Numbered from the stretch's first letter, positions 27,463 to 36,449 are shown. The stretch is DNA of 64,000 nucleotides from Nitrosospira sp. Is2 (GCF_033095785.1 NZ_CP137134.1:620001-684000), one strand, 5' to 3'. Made by a program: numbers and translations. Notes: generated from the letters alone by a model not told the origin.

Positions 27463-28188
27463 TCATTGAAGCGCCACTAGAATTGGGATTTGGGCACGGC
27501 CCTCCTTAAGCGGTCGAAGCGCCTTTCCAATTACAGTACCGAATGCTTGCATCGGATCCCCCGCCTTCATTGCATGCCCCGGCGTTGGCGAGGTTGTCAG
27601 CAGATCGCCTACTTCGATTCCCCCAAAGTCCGCATCCACTTTGCAGAAGACTTTTCCCATCAATGCAACGGATTGTCTATTGCCCCCTGATTGCTGCTTA
27701 TCCAGGACAAGGCCCGGCTTGTAATCACCAGCGCCTGAAATTACGCCTGCAACGCGCTTGTCATACGCTTGTTGGCTTTCGCATAAAGCCCCTTCACTAC
27801 CAAAAACCATCACTGTTCCTGCCAGCACTTTCTCTGCGCCAGATACATCGAAGTCTTCCGCTACATCTGCATTCACTAACTGGATGTCGCCAGTTACAAG
27901 AATATTTTTATTTACGTGGAGGTCTTGATTTACAGAAAAAGCTTCCGCTACCACTTTTCCTTTGACAGCTAAGTCCTTTTCAATCTCAACGTTACCGCCG
28001 CTAAATAGACCCGCTAACGTACCGCTAGCGAAGCACGTACCCTGCACAGCGGGTATTTCCGCTTGATTTGTCCCGCCCTTTACGGGGAAGTGTGTCATTT
28101 CTCCAACTTTGTCGGTGGCGGTCTCGACGTGCTTGCCTATTTCCCCTGCGCCTCCTACTATCGTTGCATTTTTTAGGTCGTCTTTCAT
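27463..28188 (-). CDS. Hypothetical protein with beta-repeat middle and phage-tail-like C-terminal domain
   Basis: A 241-aa protein. I start it at ATG 28188 (MKDDLKNATIV), because AAGGAGG lies 7 bases upstream; the frame runs open further to 28266. Residues about 60-120 read as regularly spaced beta strands (NVEIEKDLAVKGKVVAEAFSV, LHVNKNILVTGDIQLV), like a beta-helix or bactofilin-like fold. The C-terminal domain (KRVAGVISGAGDYKPG, ALMGKVFCKVDADFG, VGDLLTTSPTPGHAMKA) resembles a domain common in phage tail or peptidase-linked hypothetical proteins, from memory. A decayed copy lies at 25766. Confidence 0.65.
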   Translation of the reverse strand: MKDDLKNATIVGGAGEIGKHVETATDKVGEMTHFPVKGGTNQAEIPAVQGTCFASGTLAGLFSGGNVEIEKDLAVKGKVVAEAFSVNQDLHVNKNILVTGDIQLVNADVAEDFDVSGAEKVLAGTVMVFGSEGALCESQQAYDKRVAGVISGAGDYKPGLVLDKQQSGGNRQSVALMGKVFCKVDADFGGIEVGDLLTTSPTPGHAMKAGDPMQAFGTVIGKALRPLKEGRAQIPILVALQ

Positions 28189-28700
28189 TGAATGCCTCCT
28201 TAGTCTTATTGATGAAAATACCAACAAAAGGAAATCTACTTTCCTGTGCTCATCCGACTCTGCCACTTAGCAAAGCTAGGTGGACAGCGACGCCTCTAAC
28301 ATCGGGATTCAAAGTCTTCTGATCAATCGACCTAATCGACTATTTGGACAAGCACGATTATTCATAGCATATGTGTTATCAGTTTCAAGCTCTTTAACAA
28401 AGGCTCCAATAGAAAAATCCTCATCCGAAGCTAGCAGACTAATTCTATCTGACTCAACAGTATTTACCGATGTACCGAGGTAAAAGGAGCTCAGGCGGAA
28501 CGTAGGTTTTAGATAAAAAGGAGAGGTGCTTAAGGGAGTTTGACGCTAAAGGTTGGACTAAGGTCTTTCTTTTCGCTAAGTAGAATTAAAATGGCCGCAT
28601 GGTTCAGCGGTATCTGTTCCATGGAATCACCGAGGACAAGATACCAAAGGCCAACATGATCGTCGACCTCATCTTAATTGCTCACGAAACCTCCCCTCTG
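28189..28700. other. Intergenic region between hypothetical gene and IS
   Basis: About 510 bases. A fragment at 28592-28690 reads MVQRYLFHGITEDKIPKAN but has no recognisable continuation. No clear RNA gene or terminator. Confidence 0.35.
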
Positions 28701-28725
28701 TCAATTTCGCGCGTGAGCTTCCCCC

Positions 28726-29565
28726 TCAAGTAGACAGTTCAGAAGTAGAATTTTTCCCTGCGAGCAGACGCTCATGGAACACAGCCGAGGGCAGGCTTCC
28801 CAGCGCGTCATGGGGTCGTTCTTCGTTGTAGCTTTGTAGCCATTGAGTGCGTGATTTCTCGCACCTCATCAAGTGAGGTAAATAGCCAATTGTTGAGCAC
28901 CTCCGCCCGATATGATCGGTGAAACGCGCGATGAAATCATTTTGATTCGGCTTGCCATGCTGGATGAAGCGCAGTTCAATGCCCTTGTCCTGGCACCAGT
29001 CGGCGAAGTACTGTGAGGTCACTTCCGGGCCATTATCGAGCCGGATCTCATCCGTATCTCTTTGGGGCAACCCGCGCCGGGTTTCGAGTTGCTGCAAGAC
29101 TCGCACAACTCGTTGGGCGGGCACAGGATCAATCTCGATAGCTAACGCCTCTCGTACGCTTTCATCCAGGATATTCAAGGTGCGGAATCGCCGGCCCTGG
29201 TAGAGGCTGTCGCTCATGAAGTCCAGCGACCAGACTTCATTGGGCAGCTGCGGTGCATCCAGCGGCTGCATTGGTCTGATCAATCGTTTCTTCGTACGAC
29301 GGGGCAGATTGAGCTTCATGGCGCAATACACCCGCCAGACTCGCTTGTGGTTCCAAGGATGACCTTTAAGCCGCAGCCGGTCATGGCATTTCCAGAATCC
29401 CCAACGGCCATGCTTGGCAACAATCGCATTGAGCGCCCCAATTACCGGCGCATCCCGCACTGCAAACTTGTTCTCGTCCCGGTAATACGCCGCCCGTGAC
29501 AGGTTCACCAATTGGCAGGATTGTCTGATCGACAGCTTCTGATCACCCGCCAAGCGCAAAACCAT
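28726..29565 (-). pseudogene. IS3-family transposase OrfB, probably inactive
   Basis: A 279-codon rve/DDE integrase-type transposase. D115 lies in WSLDFMSD and D177 in RLDNGPE. The third acidic residue, expected as Glu in NxFIERF, is Ala213 (NQNDFIARF). From about 215 to 238 the frame reads nonsense (TDHIGRRCSTIGYLPHLM), while the +1 frame gives the expected FHRSYRAEVLNNWLF and DEVREIT. Two compensating indels therefore flank it, before QWLQSYNEERPHDAL resumes. The open frame is thus long but the catalytic core is broken. Confidence 0.85.
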
Positions 29566-29585
29566 GTCCCGGCGCTCAGACGGCG

Positions 29586-29841
29586 CTACAGCTTTTTTAA
29601 TACCGCCTTGATCGCCTCCTTCTCCAAGGCCAGGTTCGCGTACATGCGCTTGAGCTGACTGTTCTCCGCTTCCAGCTCCTTTACACGCACTAACTCCGAA
29701 ACCTCAAGCCCACCATATTTGGCCTTCCACTTATAGTACGTCGCCGAACTGATCCCATGCTTGCGCCAGATCTCGTTGACCGCAACTGCACCATCAGCTT
29801 CCTTCAATATCCCAACAATCTGGCTACCGCGATTTCTTCAT
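29586..29841 (-). pseudogene. IS3-family OrfA with damaged N-terminus
   Basis: The HTH protein reads KEADGAVAVNEIWRKHGISSATYYKWKAKYGG and ends in a leucine-zipper-like helix. Its original start is visible at 29841 (ATG AAG AAA TCG CGG, MKKSR) but is followed by TAG at 29824. About ten bases that should encode FTE(E/S) are deleted, so only the part from 29807 can be read. Confidence 0.8.
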
Positions 29842-29930
29842 TTGAACCCCAGCCAAAATTCTGCGAGAAAGTTCTACTTATTGCATGTCTACCAGACGGC
29901 GAAGCTTACGCAGCGGCGGAAGAAGTAGTC

Positions 29931-29958
29931 TTGACACGCGATATTAATAAGCTATGTT
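29931..29958 (+). promoter_or_regulatory. Sigma70-type promoter of the RiPP-like locus
   Basis: TTGACA at 29931-29936, a 16-base spacer and TATGTT at 29953-29958, 34 bases before the ATG of the precursor-like gene. Confidence 0.6.
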
Positions 29959-29991
29959 TAAATTTCCTAAACCACAATTGGAGTTGCCGCT

Positions 29992-30303
29992 ATGAAACCT
30001 GAACCAGTAACCGATGTTGATATTGAGAGCTTTGCAAAAAAACTTGATCAGTTTAGAGGGACGCTAAATCAGAAAGAGAATACAGTTCTGTTGGGAATTA
30101 TGGATTTGGCCGATAAGTCTCTTCTAAAGAAGGAAGGCGCGCCAACACCAAAAAAGAAGCTGACTCTGGAGCGCGAGTCTATTCGAGAATTGACAATTTG
30201 GGACCAACTTATTGGAATGAACGAGACGGGTATTAGTCTCTGGGGCTGTCCAGGCGCCAAGCTTGGTGACGACGTCATTAACCCGCCCCGGCCCGTGAAG
30301 TAA
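29992..30303 (+). CDS. Putative RiPP precursor peptide (103 aa)
   Basis: A short protein directly upstream of a hydroxylase and a LanB-type dehydratase, with its own promoter and a GGAG ribosome-binding site. Residues 9-45 (DVESFAKKLDQ-like helix, then LNQKENTVLLGIMDLAD) form an amphipathic, acidic helical leader-like region. A Lys-rich linker (KKEGAPTPKKKL) follows. The C-terminal part is the likely core: MNETGISLWGCPGAKLGDD, with Thr79, Ser82 and a single Cys86, ending INPPRPVK. One Cys with two nearby hydroxy residues would allow at most one thioether. The precursor role is inferred from position and shape; I see no known leader family or double-Gly cleavage site. Confidence 0.55.
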   Translation: MKPEPVTDVDIESFAKKLDQFRGTLNQKENTVLLGIMDLADKSLLKKEGAPTPKKKLTLERESIRELTIWDQLIGMNETGISLWGCPGAKLGDDVINPPRPVK

Positions 30304-30322
30304 TTCTGCTTCTTCCGACGTG

Positions 30323-30376
30323 CTAATGATGGTAACGCGATGAATTCGATTAGAAATCTAGCGTTGCTATCATTAG
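30323..30376 (+). promoter_or_regulatory. Long stem-loop between precursor and biosynthetic genes
   Basis: CTAATGATGGTAACGC (30323-30338) pairs with GCGTTGCTATCATTAG (30361-30376) over 16 positions with only G-U type irregularities and a 22-base loop. There is no T-run, so it is not a classical terminator. It may attenuate or stabilise the transcript, keeping the precursor in excess over the enzymes, as in many RiPP operons. Confidence 0.7.
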
Positions 30377-30492
30377 TTAGGAAAGTGTTATCCGATTAAA
30401 CCCAGGTTAAGATAAAGCGCTTCTGGTGCTTGGCGTAGTGAGTTGTCTTAAAAGAGCGCGATAGTCAGAGTACTAGACCCATTTCGCGATGC

Positions 30493-31398
30493 GTGCCGGC
30501 CTTTTCTGGACAAAAAATGGAATTGCGAGAAATACCACGAATTGCCGCTAACGAGTTCAGGCCTTCGCGCTGGGGCGGAGAACCACGGGTTGTGGTTGGC
30601 AATGTTAAAAGTTGGAAGGCGCTTCAGCTTTGGGATCCAGATTATTTAAGGTCGGCGATCGGGGAGCAATATATACCGATACGAGAGACCGATGGTCCGC
30701 CCCGAAACATATATCAAAATCTAGCCCAAGGCGGCAAAGTCGCTTTCACGCAGTATCTAGATTGGGTTTTGGATACAGCTAATGCCGCAGACATCCGGAA
30801 TATAGAAAAAAAATATAGCGACGTATCGGATATTACGCGAGCGATATGCAAGAGTGGATTTGAGGCTTCTTATTATTTAAATATAGAACTTGAGGAGCTC
30901 TCAAAAAAACTGCTGCAAGATATCGAGATTCCCAACTGGTACAAAGGTCGGCCTTCGGTTGTGAATTTTTGGTGCGGAATTTTAGGTACATCATCAGGGC
31001 TTCATTCAGATATTGCGCCTAACTGTAATGTTCAAGTAAGGGGTCACAAGCATTTTATCCTGTTTTCGCCAAGGCAAGCCAAGTTCCTTTATCAAGGTCT
31101 TGGGATAACTCATTGCCTTTTTGATCCTAACCTGCCTGATTTTGACCGTTTTCCATTGGGGCGCAAGGCCTCTGGCTGGCAATGCAGATTGAAGCCGGGC
31201 GACTCACTCTATATTCCAGTTGGGTGGTTTCATCAAGTTACCGTTACATCGAAGTGGGCGTTGAACGTTAATTTTTTTTGGCCGAGACCCTTCCCGCAAG
31301 GGGTTCTAACACCTTCGTTATGGCGGCTATTTATGCGAAAAGGTTGGGCCAGATGGCACATATTTCTCGCTTCAAGCATGAATAAAGGTATTAAGTGA
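30493..31398 (+). CDS. Cupin_8/JmjC-type Fe(II)/2-oxoglutarate hydroxylase
   Basis: A 301-aa oxygenase of the JmjC-like cupin family (FIH/tyrosine-hydroxylase group). The iron ligands are H171 and D173 in GLHSDIAPN and H247 in PVGWFHQVTV. A Lys in RGHKHF (about 186) fits the 2-oxoglutarate contact, and the ILFSP strand follows as usual in the family. Frame start is GTG 30493; the Met at 30517 (MELREIPRI) is the likelier start. Placed between a precursor-like gene and a LanB enzyme, it is predicted to hydroxylate a side chain of the precursor. That assignment is inference; the fold call is firm. Confidence 0.82.
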   Translation: MPAFSGQKMELREIPRIAANEFRPSRWGGEPRVVVGNVKSWKALQLWDPDYLRSAIGEQYIPIRETDGPPRNIYQNLAQGGKVAFTQYLDWVLDTANAADIRNIEKKYSDVSDITRAICKSGFEASYYLNIELEELSKKLLQDIEIPNWYKGRPSVVNFWCGILGTSSGLHSDIAPNCNVQVRGHKHFILFSPRQAKFLYQGLGITHCLFDPNLPDFDRFPLGRKASGWQCRLKPGDSLYIPVGWFHQVTVTSKWALNVNFFWPRPFPQGVLTPSLWRLFMRKGWARWHIFLASSMNKGIK

Positions 31399-31498
31399 TT
31401 CGCGAGCTTCATAGAATGGTTTTTGTCTATCCAAATATCGAATTCCGATGACATCCTTGTACTAGGGTTCCCTGGCTATATAACAACTTTTGCACCAG

Positions 31499-34400
31499 AT
31501 GAAAGACAATTATCAGGACCTTGTCTCTGCAGGATTCTTTATGCTTCGCACTCCTACGTTCCCATGGGATGAGATTGAGAAGTGGGCCCAAGGACTTTTA
31601 GCCTGTAGCGCTATCGAAGAAGGTGCCGATGTTGAAGCTGCTTTGAATTTAGACACGGCAACTTTACGAAACCGGTTACGGCAAATTGTGAGCCGTCCCG
31701 AAATGCGTGCAGCGCTATACGTCGCCTCGCCTGGTCTTAATTCCCGCCTAGGACCATGGCTTTACGGAGATGAAAGTGCAGTTGCGCTGAAAGTCGAATC
31801 GGCGATCGTTCGTTATTTCATGAGGATGGCGGGACGAGCTACTCCATTTGGCCTCTTTGCAGGAACGAGTGTCGGTGTAATTGGCGAGCATACGGATCTT
31901 CAGATACCTGAGCTTTCTGAGCAATTTAGGTACACGCGTGTCGATATGGGATATATCCACGAGCTAATAGAACGTTTCTCAAACACTGCTGAGATTCTCC
32001 CCGAGCTCCGTTTTCATGCCACGCCTGCGTCATACGAGGTTGGCGGGCGTCTCCGTTATTATGAAAAACGTATGTCTAAAAAATTGCAAACATTCCATCT
32101 TGTGGATGTAGAACCCTCTCCTCAGCTATACGTGGCTCTTGATTTCGCGAGCCGAAGTAAAGGCGCAACAATGCAAGAAATTGCCGCTGCAATTGTCGCA
32201 GCATTTAAGAATGTAGAAATAAGCGAGGCTAAGGAATATGTGCAGGAACTTGTAGATGCCAATCTGCTTTGCCATTCGCTAACGCTAGCAGTAACAGGGA
32301 GGGAGCCTATTTCTGATCTAATTGTGAAACTTCGAACTATGCAGGGGGGGGGCTCAATTGCTAATATGCTTAAAAACGTGCTCGACGATCTTGAGGCGCT
32401 AGATTACGAAGGCTTTGATGTGGAACCGAGGCGTTATGAGCAGATCGCAGTAAAGCTTAAGTCTTTATATGAAGATGCGGATGCTACGCATTTTTTCCGA
32501 GTAGATCTACATAAGCCGAACAAGGGTCTCCTGCTGGGTAAAGCGATAACAGACGAGATAAGGAAAGGTTTGGAAATACTCGCAAATATTTCACCTGCCC
32601 AAGAATCTCCTATTAGCAACTTTGCTCGCCAGTTCGAGCAGAGGTATCAGGGACGGGAAGTCCCTTTGCTTGAAGCCCTAGATGAAGAAACGGGAATAGG
32701 TTTCGATGTTGGAGATGGTAAAACCAGCGCTTCTCCGTTGGTTGCGGACGTTACCTTTGAAAAGTCTTCCCAAGACATTATCCGTTGGGGTCATCGCGAG
32801 GAATTTCTTTTCGGAAAACTAGGGGAGGCTCTTCAAGATGGGTCATCAGAAATTGTTCTGACCGAGTTGGATATTCAGGAATTATCAACAAAAAAAGCAG
32901 TCGCCTACCCCCCAGGGCTCGGCGTTATGGCTTCTATCGGAGCCCATTCCCATGAAGGCTTGGGGCGTGGAGAATACAAGATTCATTTGCAAAAGGCCGT
33001 GGGGGCGACATCGGGAAAACTATTTGGCCGCTTTTGCCAGACTGATCCAGAACTTGAAAGACACGTGCGGTCTGCTCTTCAGAAAGAAGAAAGTTATGAT
33101 CCTAGGCTTATCCATGCGGAAATTGTCCACCTCCCGCAAGGGCGGGTGGGAAACGTGATTTGCCGTCCTATTCTTCGCGAGTATGAAATTCCGATTTTTG
33201 GAGGTTCAAGTGCTCCCGAAAGCTCTCAAATCCATCTCAGCGATCTATTGGTATCGGTCGTTGACCGCGAAGTTCAACTCAGATCGGCAAAACATAACCG
33301 GCGTGTAGTACCGCATCTAACATGCGCACATGCCTTCCGTAAGCACGGGCTCAGTATTTATCGGTTTCTTGCGAGCGTCGAAGAACAAGGATTATCTCCC
33401 GAATTCAGTTTTTCTTGGGGAAGTATGCGCTCAGCCCCATTCTTGCCGCGAGTGAGCTTCGGTAAATTCATTTTATCTTTGGCTAAATGGAATATTCCGA
33501 ATAGCATGCTGCAGATGATTTACACGCTTCACGGAAAGCAGCGGTTTTTGGCGATGCAAAAGCTGCGCTACAAGATCAAGTTGCATCGGTTTGTTTGGCT
33601 CATAGAAGCAAATAACTATCTCCCGGTAGATTTCGATAACATTTTATCGATTGAAAGTTTTTTAAGTGCGTCCCGACAGCTAGATACTATTACTCTTAGC
33701 GAAATATTTCCTCCTCCCAATGAACTTCTTGTTAGTGGAAAAGAGGGGGGGTTCCATCACGAAATCATTGTGCCCTTCGTTCGAAGGGTTTCTTTCCCTG
33801 GTGCGCCCCCCCTTGTAACACTCCCGGGTCCCCCCGCGGTTCCATCTCATAGGGCAAAATATCCTGGAAGCGAATGGCTGTTTGCAAAAATATATTGCGG
33901 CGTAACCTCTCTAGACCGTTTGCTAGCCAACCCGATTCCGTCCCTTATACGTACACTAAGAGAGGATGAGGCTATCGATCGTTGGTTTTTTATTCGCTAC
34001 AGCGATCCAGAATTACATCTACGTCTTAGACTGAGGGGAGACCCTACCCGTCTGTGGCAGGAAGTAGCGCCCAAAATTTTTGCAATTGTAAATTGTAATC
34101 GCCATCTCGTTCAAAAAGTTGTTATTGATACGTATGATCCGGAAACAGAGCGTTATGGTGGTAAGGAAGCACTCGATTTTGGGGAGAAGATCTTTGAGGC
34201 GGATAGCGAAGCTGCACTTTCCATCATTAAAGAATTCAGAGCAAATGCCGAAGCAAGATGGCAACTTGCTCTCTTGGGAATGGATGGATTGCTTCAGGAT
34301 CTTGGATTCTCCCTTGTCCAAAAAAAAGATATTGTCTATACGTGTCGCACAGAATTGCTCTCATTCTACGCCAACGAGAGTGGCTTAACCCGTCAGATAG

Positions 34401-34723
34401 GAAACAAATATCGCAGACTTCGTTCTAATATCGAAACTTTGTTCGTATCTCCACGAAAGGAATATGCAAAAGGCTGCGAAGCGATTTGCGCCCGGTCAAA
34501 TGTAATCGTTGATCTCGCGACGCATCTCCGGCAAATCGAGGCTGCGGGAAGAATGGAATCGCCCTTGACCACAGTAGCAGGCAGCTACCTCCACATGTGG
34601 GCGAATCGTATATTCTGCGATTCCGCGAACGCACAGGAACTTGTGCTTTACGATTTTCTCCATCGCTTGTATGACTCTTGGATACACGACAACAGGGGGG
34701 AACTGTCACGACGTGGTGAATGA
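31499..34723 (+). CDS. LanB-type lantibiotic dehydratase (full length)
   Basis: A 1074-aa class I dehydratase. It uses glutamyl-tRNA to glutamylate Ser/Thr of a precursor and then eliminates glutamate to give Dha/Dhb. The N-terminal Lant_dehydr_N part shows FFMLRTPTFPWDE, the typical RPEMRAALYVASPGL-like and GRATPFGLFAGTSVG motifs, and VDMGYIHEL. The C-terminal elimination/SpaB_C domain (from about 790) shows WLFAKIYCG, DRWFFIRYSDPELHLRLRLRG, IDTYDPETERYGG and the terminal helix with YLHMWANRIF. Both halves are in one chain, as in NisB/SpaB rather than the split thiopeptide form. I prefer ATG 31499 over TTG 31490; the ribosome-binding site is weak. No LanC, transporter or protease lies nearby. 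Confidence 0.92.
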   Translation: MKDNYQDLVSAGFFMLRTPTFPWDEIEKWAQGLLACSAIEEGADVEAALNLDTATLRNRLRQIVSRPEMRAALYVASPGLNSRLGPWLYGDESAVALKVESAIVRYFMRMAGRATPFGLFAGTSVGVIGEHTDLQIPELSEQFRYTRVDMGYIHELIERFSNTAEILPELRFHATPASYEVGGRLRYYEKRMSKKLQTFHLVDVEPSPQLYVALDFASRSKGATMQEIAAAIVAAFKNVEISEAKEYVQELVDANLLCHSLTLAVTGREPISDLIVKLRTMQGGGSIANMLKNVLDDLEALDYEGFDVEPRRYEQIAVKLKSLYEDADATHFFRVDLHKPNKGLLLGKAITDEIRKGLEILANISPAQESPISNFARQFEQRYQGREVPLLEALDEETGIGFDVGDGKTSASPLVADVTFEKSSQDIIRWGHREEFLFGKLGEALQDGSSEIVLTELDIQELSTKKAVAYPPGLGVMASIGAHSHEGLGRGEYKIHLQKAVGATSGKLFGRFCQTDPELERHVRSALQKEESYDPRLIHAEIVHLPQGRVGNVICRPILREYEIPIFGGSSAPESSQIHLSDLLVSVVDREVQLRSAKHNRRVVPHLTCAHAFRKHGLSIYRFLASVEEQGLSPEFSFSWGSMRSAPFLPRVSFGKFILSLAKWNIPNSMLQMIYTLHGKQRFLAMQKLRYKIKLHRFVWLIEANNYLPVDFDNILSIESFLSASRQLDTITLSEIFPPPNELLVSGKEGGFHHEIIVPFVRRVSFPGAPPLVTLPGPPAVPSHRAKYPGSEWLFAKIYCGVTSLDRLLANPIPSLIRTLREDEAIDRWFFIRYSDPELHLRLRLRGDPTRLWQEVAPKIFAIVNCNRHLVQKVVIDTYDPETERYGGKEALDFGEKIFEADSEAALSIIKEFRANAEARWQLALLGMDGLLQDLGFSLVQKKDIVYTCRTELLSFYANESGLTRQIGNKYRRLRSNIETLFVSPRKEYAKGCEAICARSNVIVDLATHLRQIEAAGRMESPLTTVAGSYLHMWANRIFCDSANAQELVLYDFLHRLYDSWIHDNRGELSRRGE

Positions 34724-34993
34724 CGGCGTATCCGTTGAGCGACATCTGCAATGTGACCGCAATGAATGACTGCCATTCCGTTGTTAGTGAAATTCGCGTT
34801 CGCGGAAGAATGTCCCTTAGTAACTGGTGATAGAACGACTCTTGATGTCTGCATGAGTCGGCTGCTAGCGCAGGAACTTCGAAGAGAGAACAAGCGAGGA
34901 ATTTCCAGCTATAACTTCGTTAAAACCTCCAAGCGAATGAGCTTTATTTGTTCCAAAAGGTGGCATTTCCGGGAGCACACCGGCCAACCAAAA

Positions 34994-35920
34994 TTACGAA
35001 CTGTCAGTGCACAGCTGGGCCCGCCGCAATGTTAGGGCCGCAGCCATTAACATCACCAGCGTGGTGTGATAGGTACCAAGAAATTCGCGACGTGTGGGAG
35101 AATCGTTCTCGGAATACAAGAAGCCTCCCGCACCCGCTGGACCTTTTACTGATCCATCACTATGTTGGTGCGAAAGCACTGTATCTAATGAGCTAATGTA
35201 GCTCATTTCTTTATCAATGCAACTAGATACAATAGCAAATTCCCCGGTAATATCGTCGTCGCTATCCTGAATAAAAATGTTTGTCCAATAAGGAGTCCAG
35301 GTACGTAGATACTCTAGCATTTGAAGATTCTTCATAGGTCGAAATCCAAAATCAGATAAATAAAACACCTCATGTGTGATTGTATAGGCTATTTCCCCGG
35401 AGATAACCCATGGTTCAGGGCGCGCTTTTATGTATATATTTCGAGTGTTTATTTTCGACCAAGGCAATAGTTCGAGCTTCCAAAGGTTATATTGGAGCGC
35501 CAAGTAAGCCCAAGGTTGTAAGGGTAAAACCGCTGCCATGTTAGATCTAGACAACATTCTAATTGCTGCGTGCAGGTTGGCGGAGTAATAACCAAGCTGA
35601 AACATTGATGCGTATAAGGTGCAGCAGGGCAGAAAATCGTTTCGAGCCAATAGGAGGTGCATTATTTTGTCTCCATTATCGCACTGCTGCCAAACCCAAT
35701 CTGAAACGTTCTTTAGTGCGGGCAAACTGATACCGCATCTCTCCAAAAGCCAAACAGTGAGCGCCAATTCGGAGGCTGGCTTTAATCTCGCCACGTCTTC
35801 CTTTGAAAACGGACCAGCCGATTGTTTATTTATCGCAAACTGTTGTAAATGTTCGCATACCCAGCCTAGCCCTAGAAGTAAGCTCCGCTTGAGGGATTGT
35901 GTATGAAGTTCACTCAGCAT
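34994..35920 (-). CDS. Uncharacterised helical protein, DUF6895-like, of the RiPP-like locus
   Basis: A 308-aa soluble, mostly helical protein. The end carries a motif typical of alpha/alpha-toroid repeats: LSHQHSDGSVKGPAG followed by FLGTYHTTLVMLMAAALTL. A middle block reads AYTITHEVFYLSDFGFRP. This pattern reminds me of the DUF6895 family found beside lanthipeptide-type clusters in actinobacteria; this is from memory and unchecked. LanC zinc motifs (WCYG, CHG) are absent. Its start overlaps the stop of the 164-aa gene by 11 bases, so they are translationally coupled. It is convergent with the LanB gene, 270 bases apart. It could be a partner or scaffold of the pathway, or a cyclase-like protein. 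Confidence 0.6.
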   Translation of the reverse strand: MLSELHTQSLKRSLLLGLGWVCEHLQQFAINKQSAGPFSKEDVARLKPASELALTVWLLERCGISLPALKNVSDWVWQQCDNGDKIMHLLLARNDFLPCCTLYASMFQLGYYSANLHAAIRMLSRSNMAAVLPLQPWAYLALQYNLWKLELLPWSKINTRNIYIKARPEPWVISGEIAYTITHEVFYLSDFGFRPMKNLQMLEYLRTWTPYWTNIFIQDSDDDITGEFAIVSSCIDKEMSYISSLDTVLSHQHSDGSVKGPAGAGGFLYSENDSPTRREFLGTYHTTLVMLMAAALTLRRAQLCTDSS

Positions 35921-36398
35921 TCAATTTACTCAAAAATCTCGTCTCGTATTCTGCATCTCGGAAGTTGGAAATTGTTAGGAGGGTATTCATTACCACGCCC
36001 GTTTGTTCAACAAGCCGCGCCAATGTAGTGTTTGTTGCTTCGCGGCGGGTGTATTTGTTTAAGACGAAATACCACCTAATAATATCTATCAGTGATGACG
36101 ATCTCACGGCATCAGCCAATGCATACATTCCTGTATTGTCAAACGGTAACAAAAATCCGGTACCTAACAATCTTGAAGCGAGATACGGACCTAGAAACCT
36201 CAATGATGCGTTCACCCTCACTTGAGTCTCGGACTTAGGTTCAAGAAGAAGTTGGTAATATTTAGCTTGTTCTTCCGTACTACATTGATAAATCATTTCT
36301 ACCACCCGATCCCTTTGCTGCATCTTTGAAGAGATGATGGAATCGAGCTCAAATTCTAATTTCTGCGTACTACATGTTTCTTCAGATGCTAGGGACAT
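35910..36398 (-). CDS. Uncharacterised protein of the RiPP-like locus
   Basis: A 162-aa helical protein with no recognised family. ATG 36398 (MSLASEETC) is preceded by GGGAG, while the open frame begins two codons earlier at a TTG. It overlaps the next gene by 11 bases (coupled translation). Sequence features are an acidic N-terminus, a helical middle (EEQAKYYQLLLEP) and a basic C-terminal helix (YFVLNKYTRREATNTTLARLVEQTG). The function is unknown; the tight coupling suggests it acts with the 308-aa protein. Confidence 0.6.
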   Translation of the reverse strand: MSLASEETCSTQKLEFELDSIISSKMQQRDRVVEMIYQCSTEEQAKYYQLLLEPKSETQVRVNASLRFLGPYLASRLLGTGFLLPFDNTGMYALADAVRSSSLIDIIRWYFVLNKYTRREATNTTLARLVEQTGVVMNTLLTISNFRDAEYETRFLSKLNAE

Positions 36399-36433
36399 AG
36401 GCAACTACTCCCGAGAACATGCTCACAAAACTG

Positions 36434-36449
36434 CTAATGATAGTTGCGC
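36434..36449. promoter_or_regulatory. Motif shared with the 30323-30376 stem-loop
   Basis: CTAATGATAGTTGCGC here matches CTAATGATAGCAACGC (reverse complement of 30361-30376) and CTAATGATGGTAACGC (30323) at 11 or more of 16 positions. It lies between the 140-aa gene and its downstream operon, the same relative place as the stem-loop in the plus-strand unit. Confidence 0.4.

Larger units (their letters stand above)
28705..29845 (-). mobile_element. Decayed IS3-family insertion sequence
   Basis: OrfA (29586-29841) and OrfB (28726-29565) are in the usual order with about 20 bases between them. I could not define inverted terminal repeats, so the limits are approximate. Both genes are damaged. 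Confidence 0.7.

Noticed and set aside
34994..35920. LanC cyclase
   Set aside because: The toroid-like pattern is present but the WCYG and CHG zinc motifs are missing, so I do not call it LanC.
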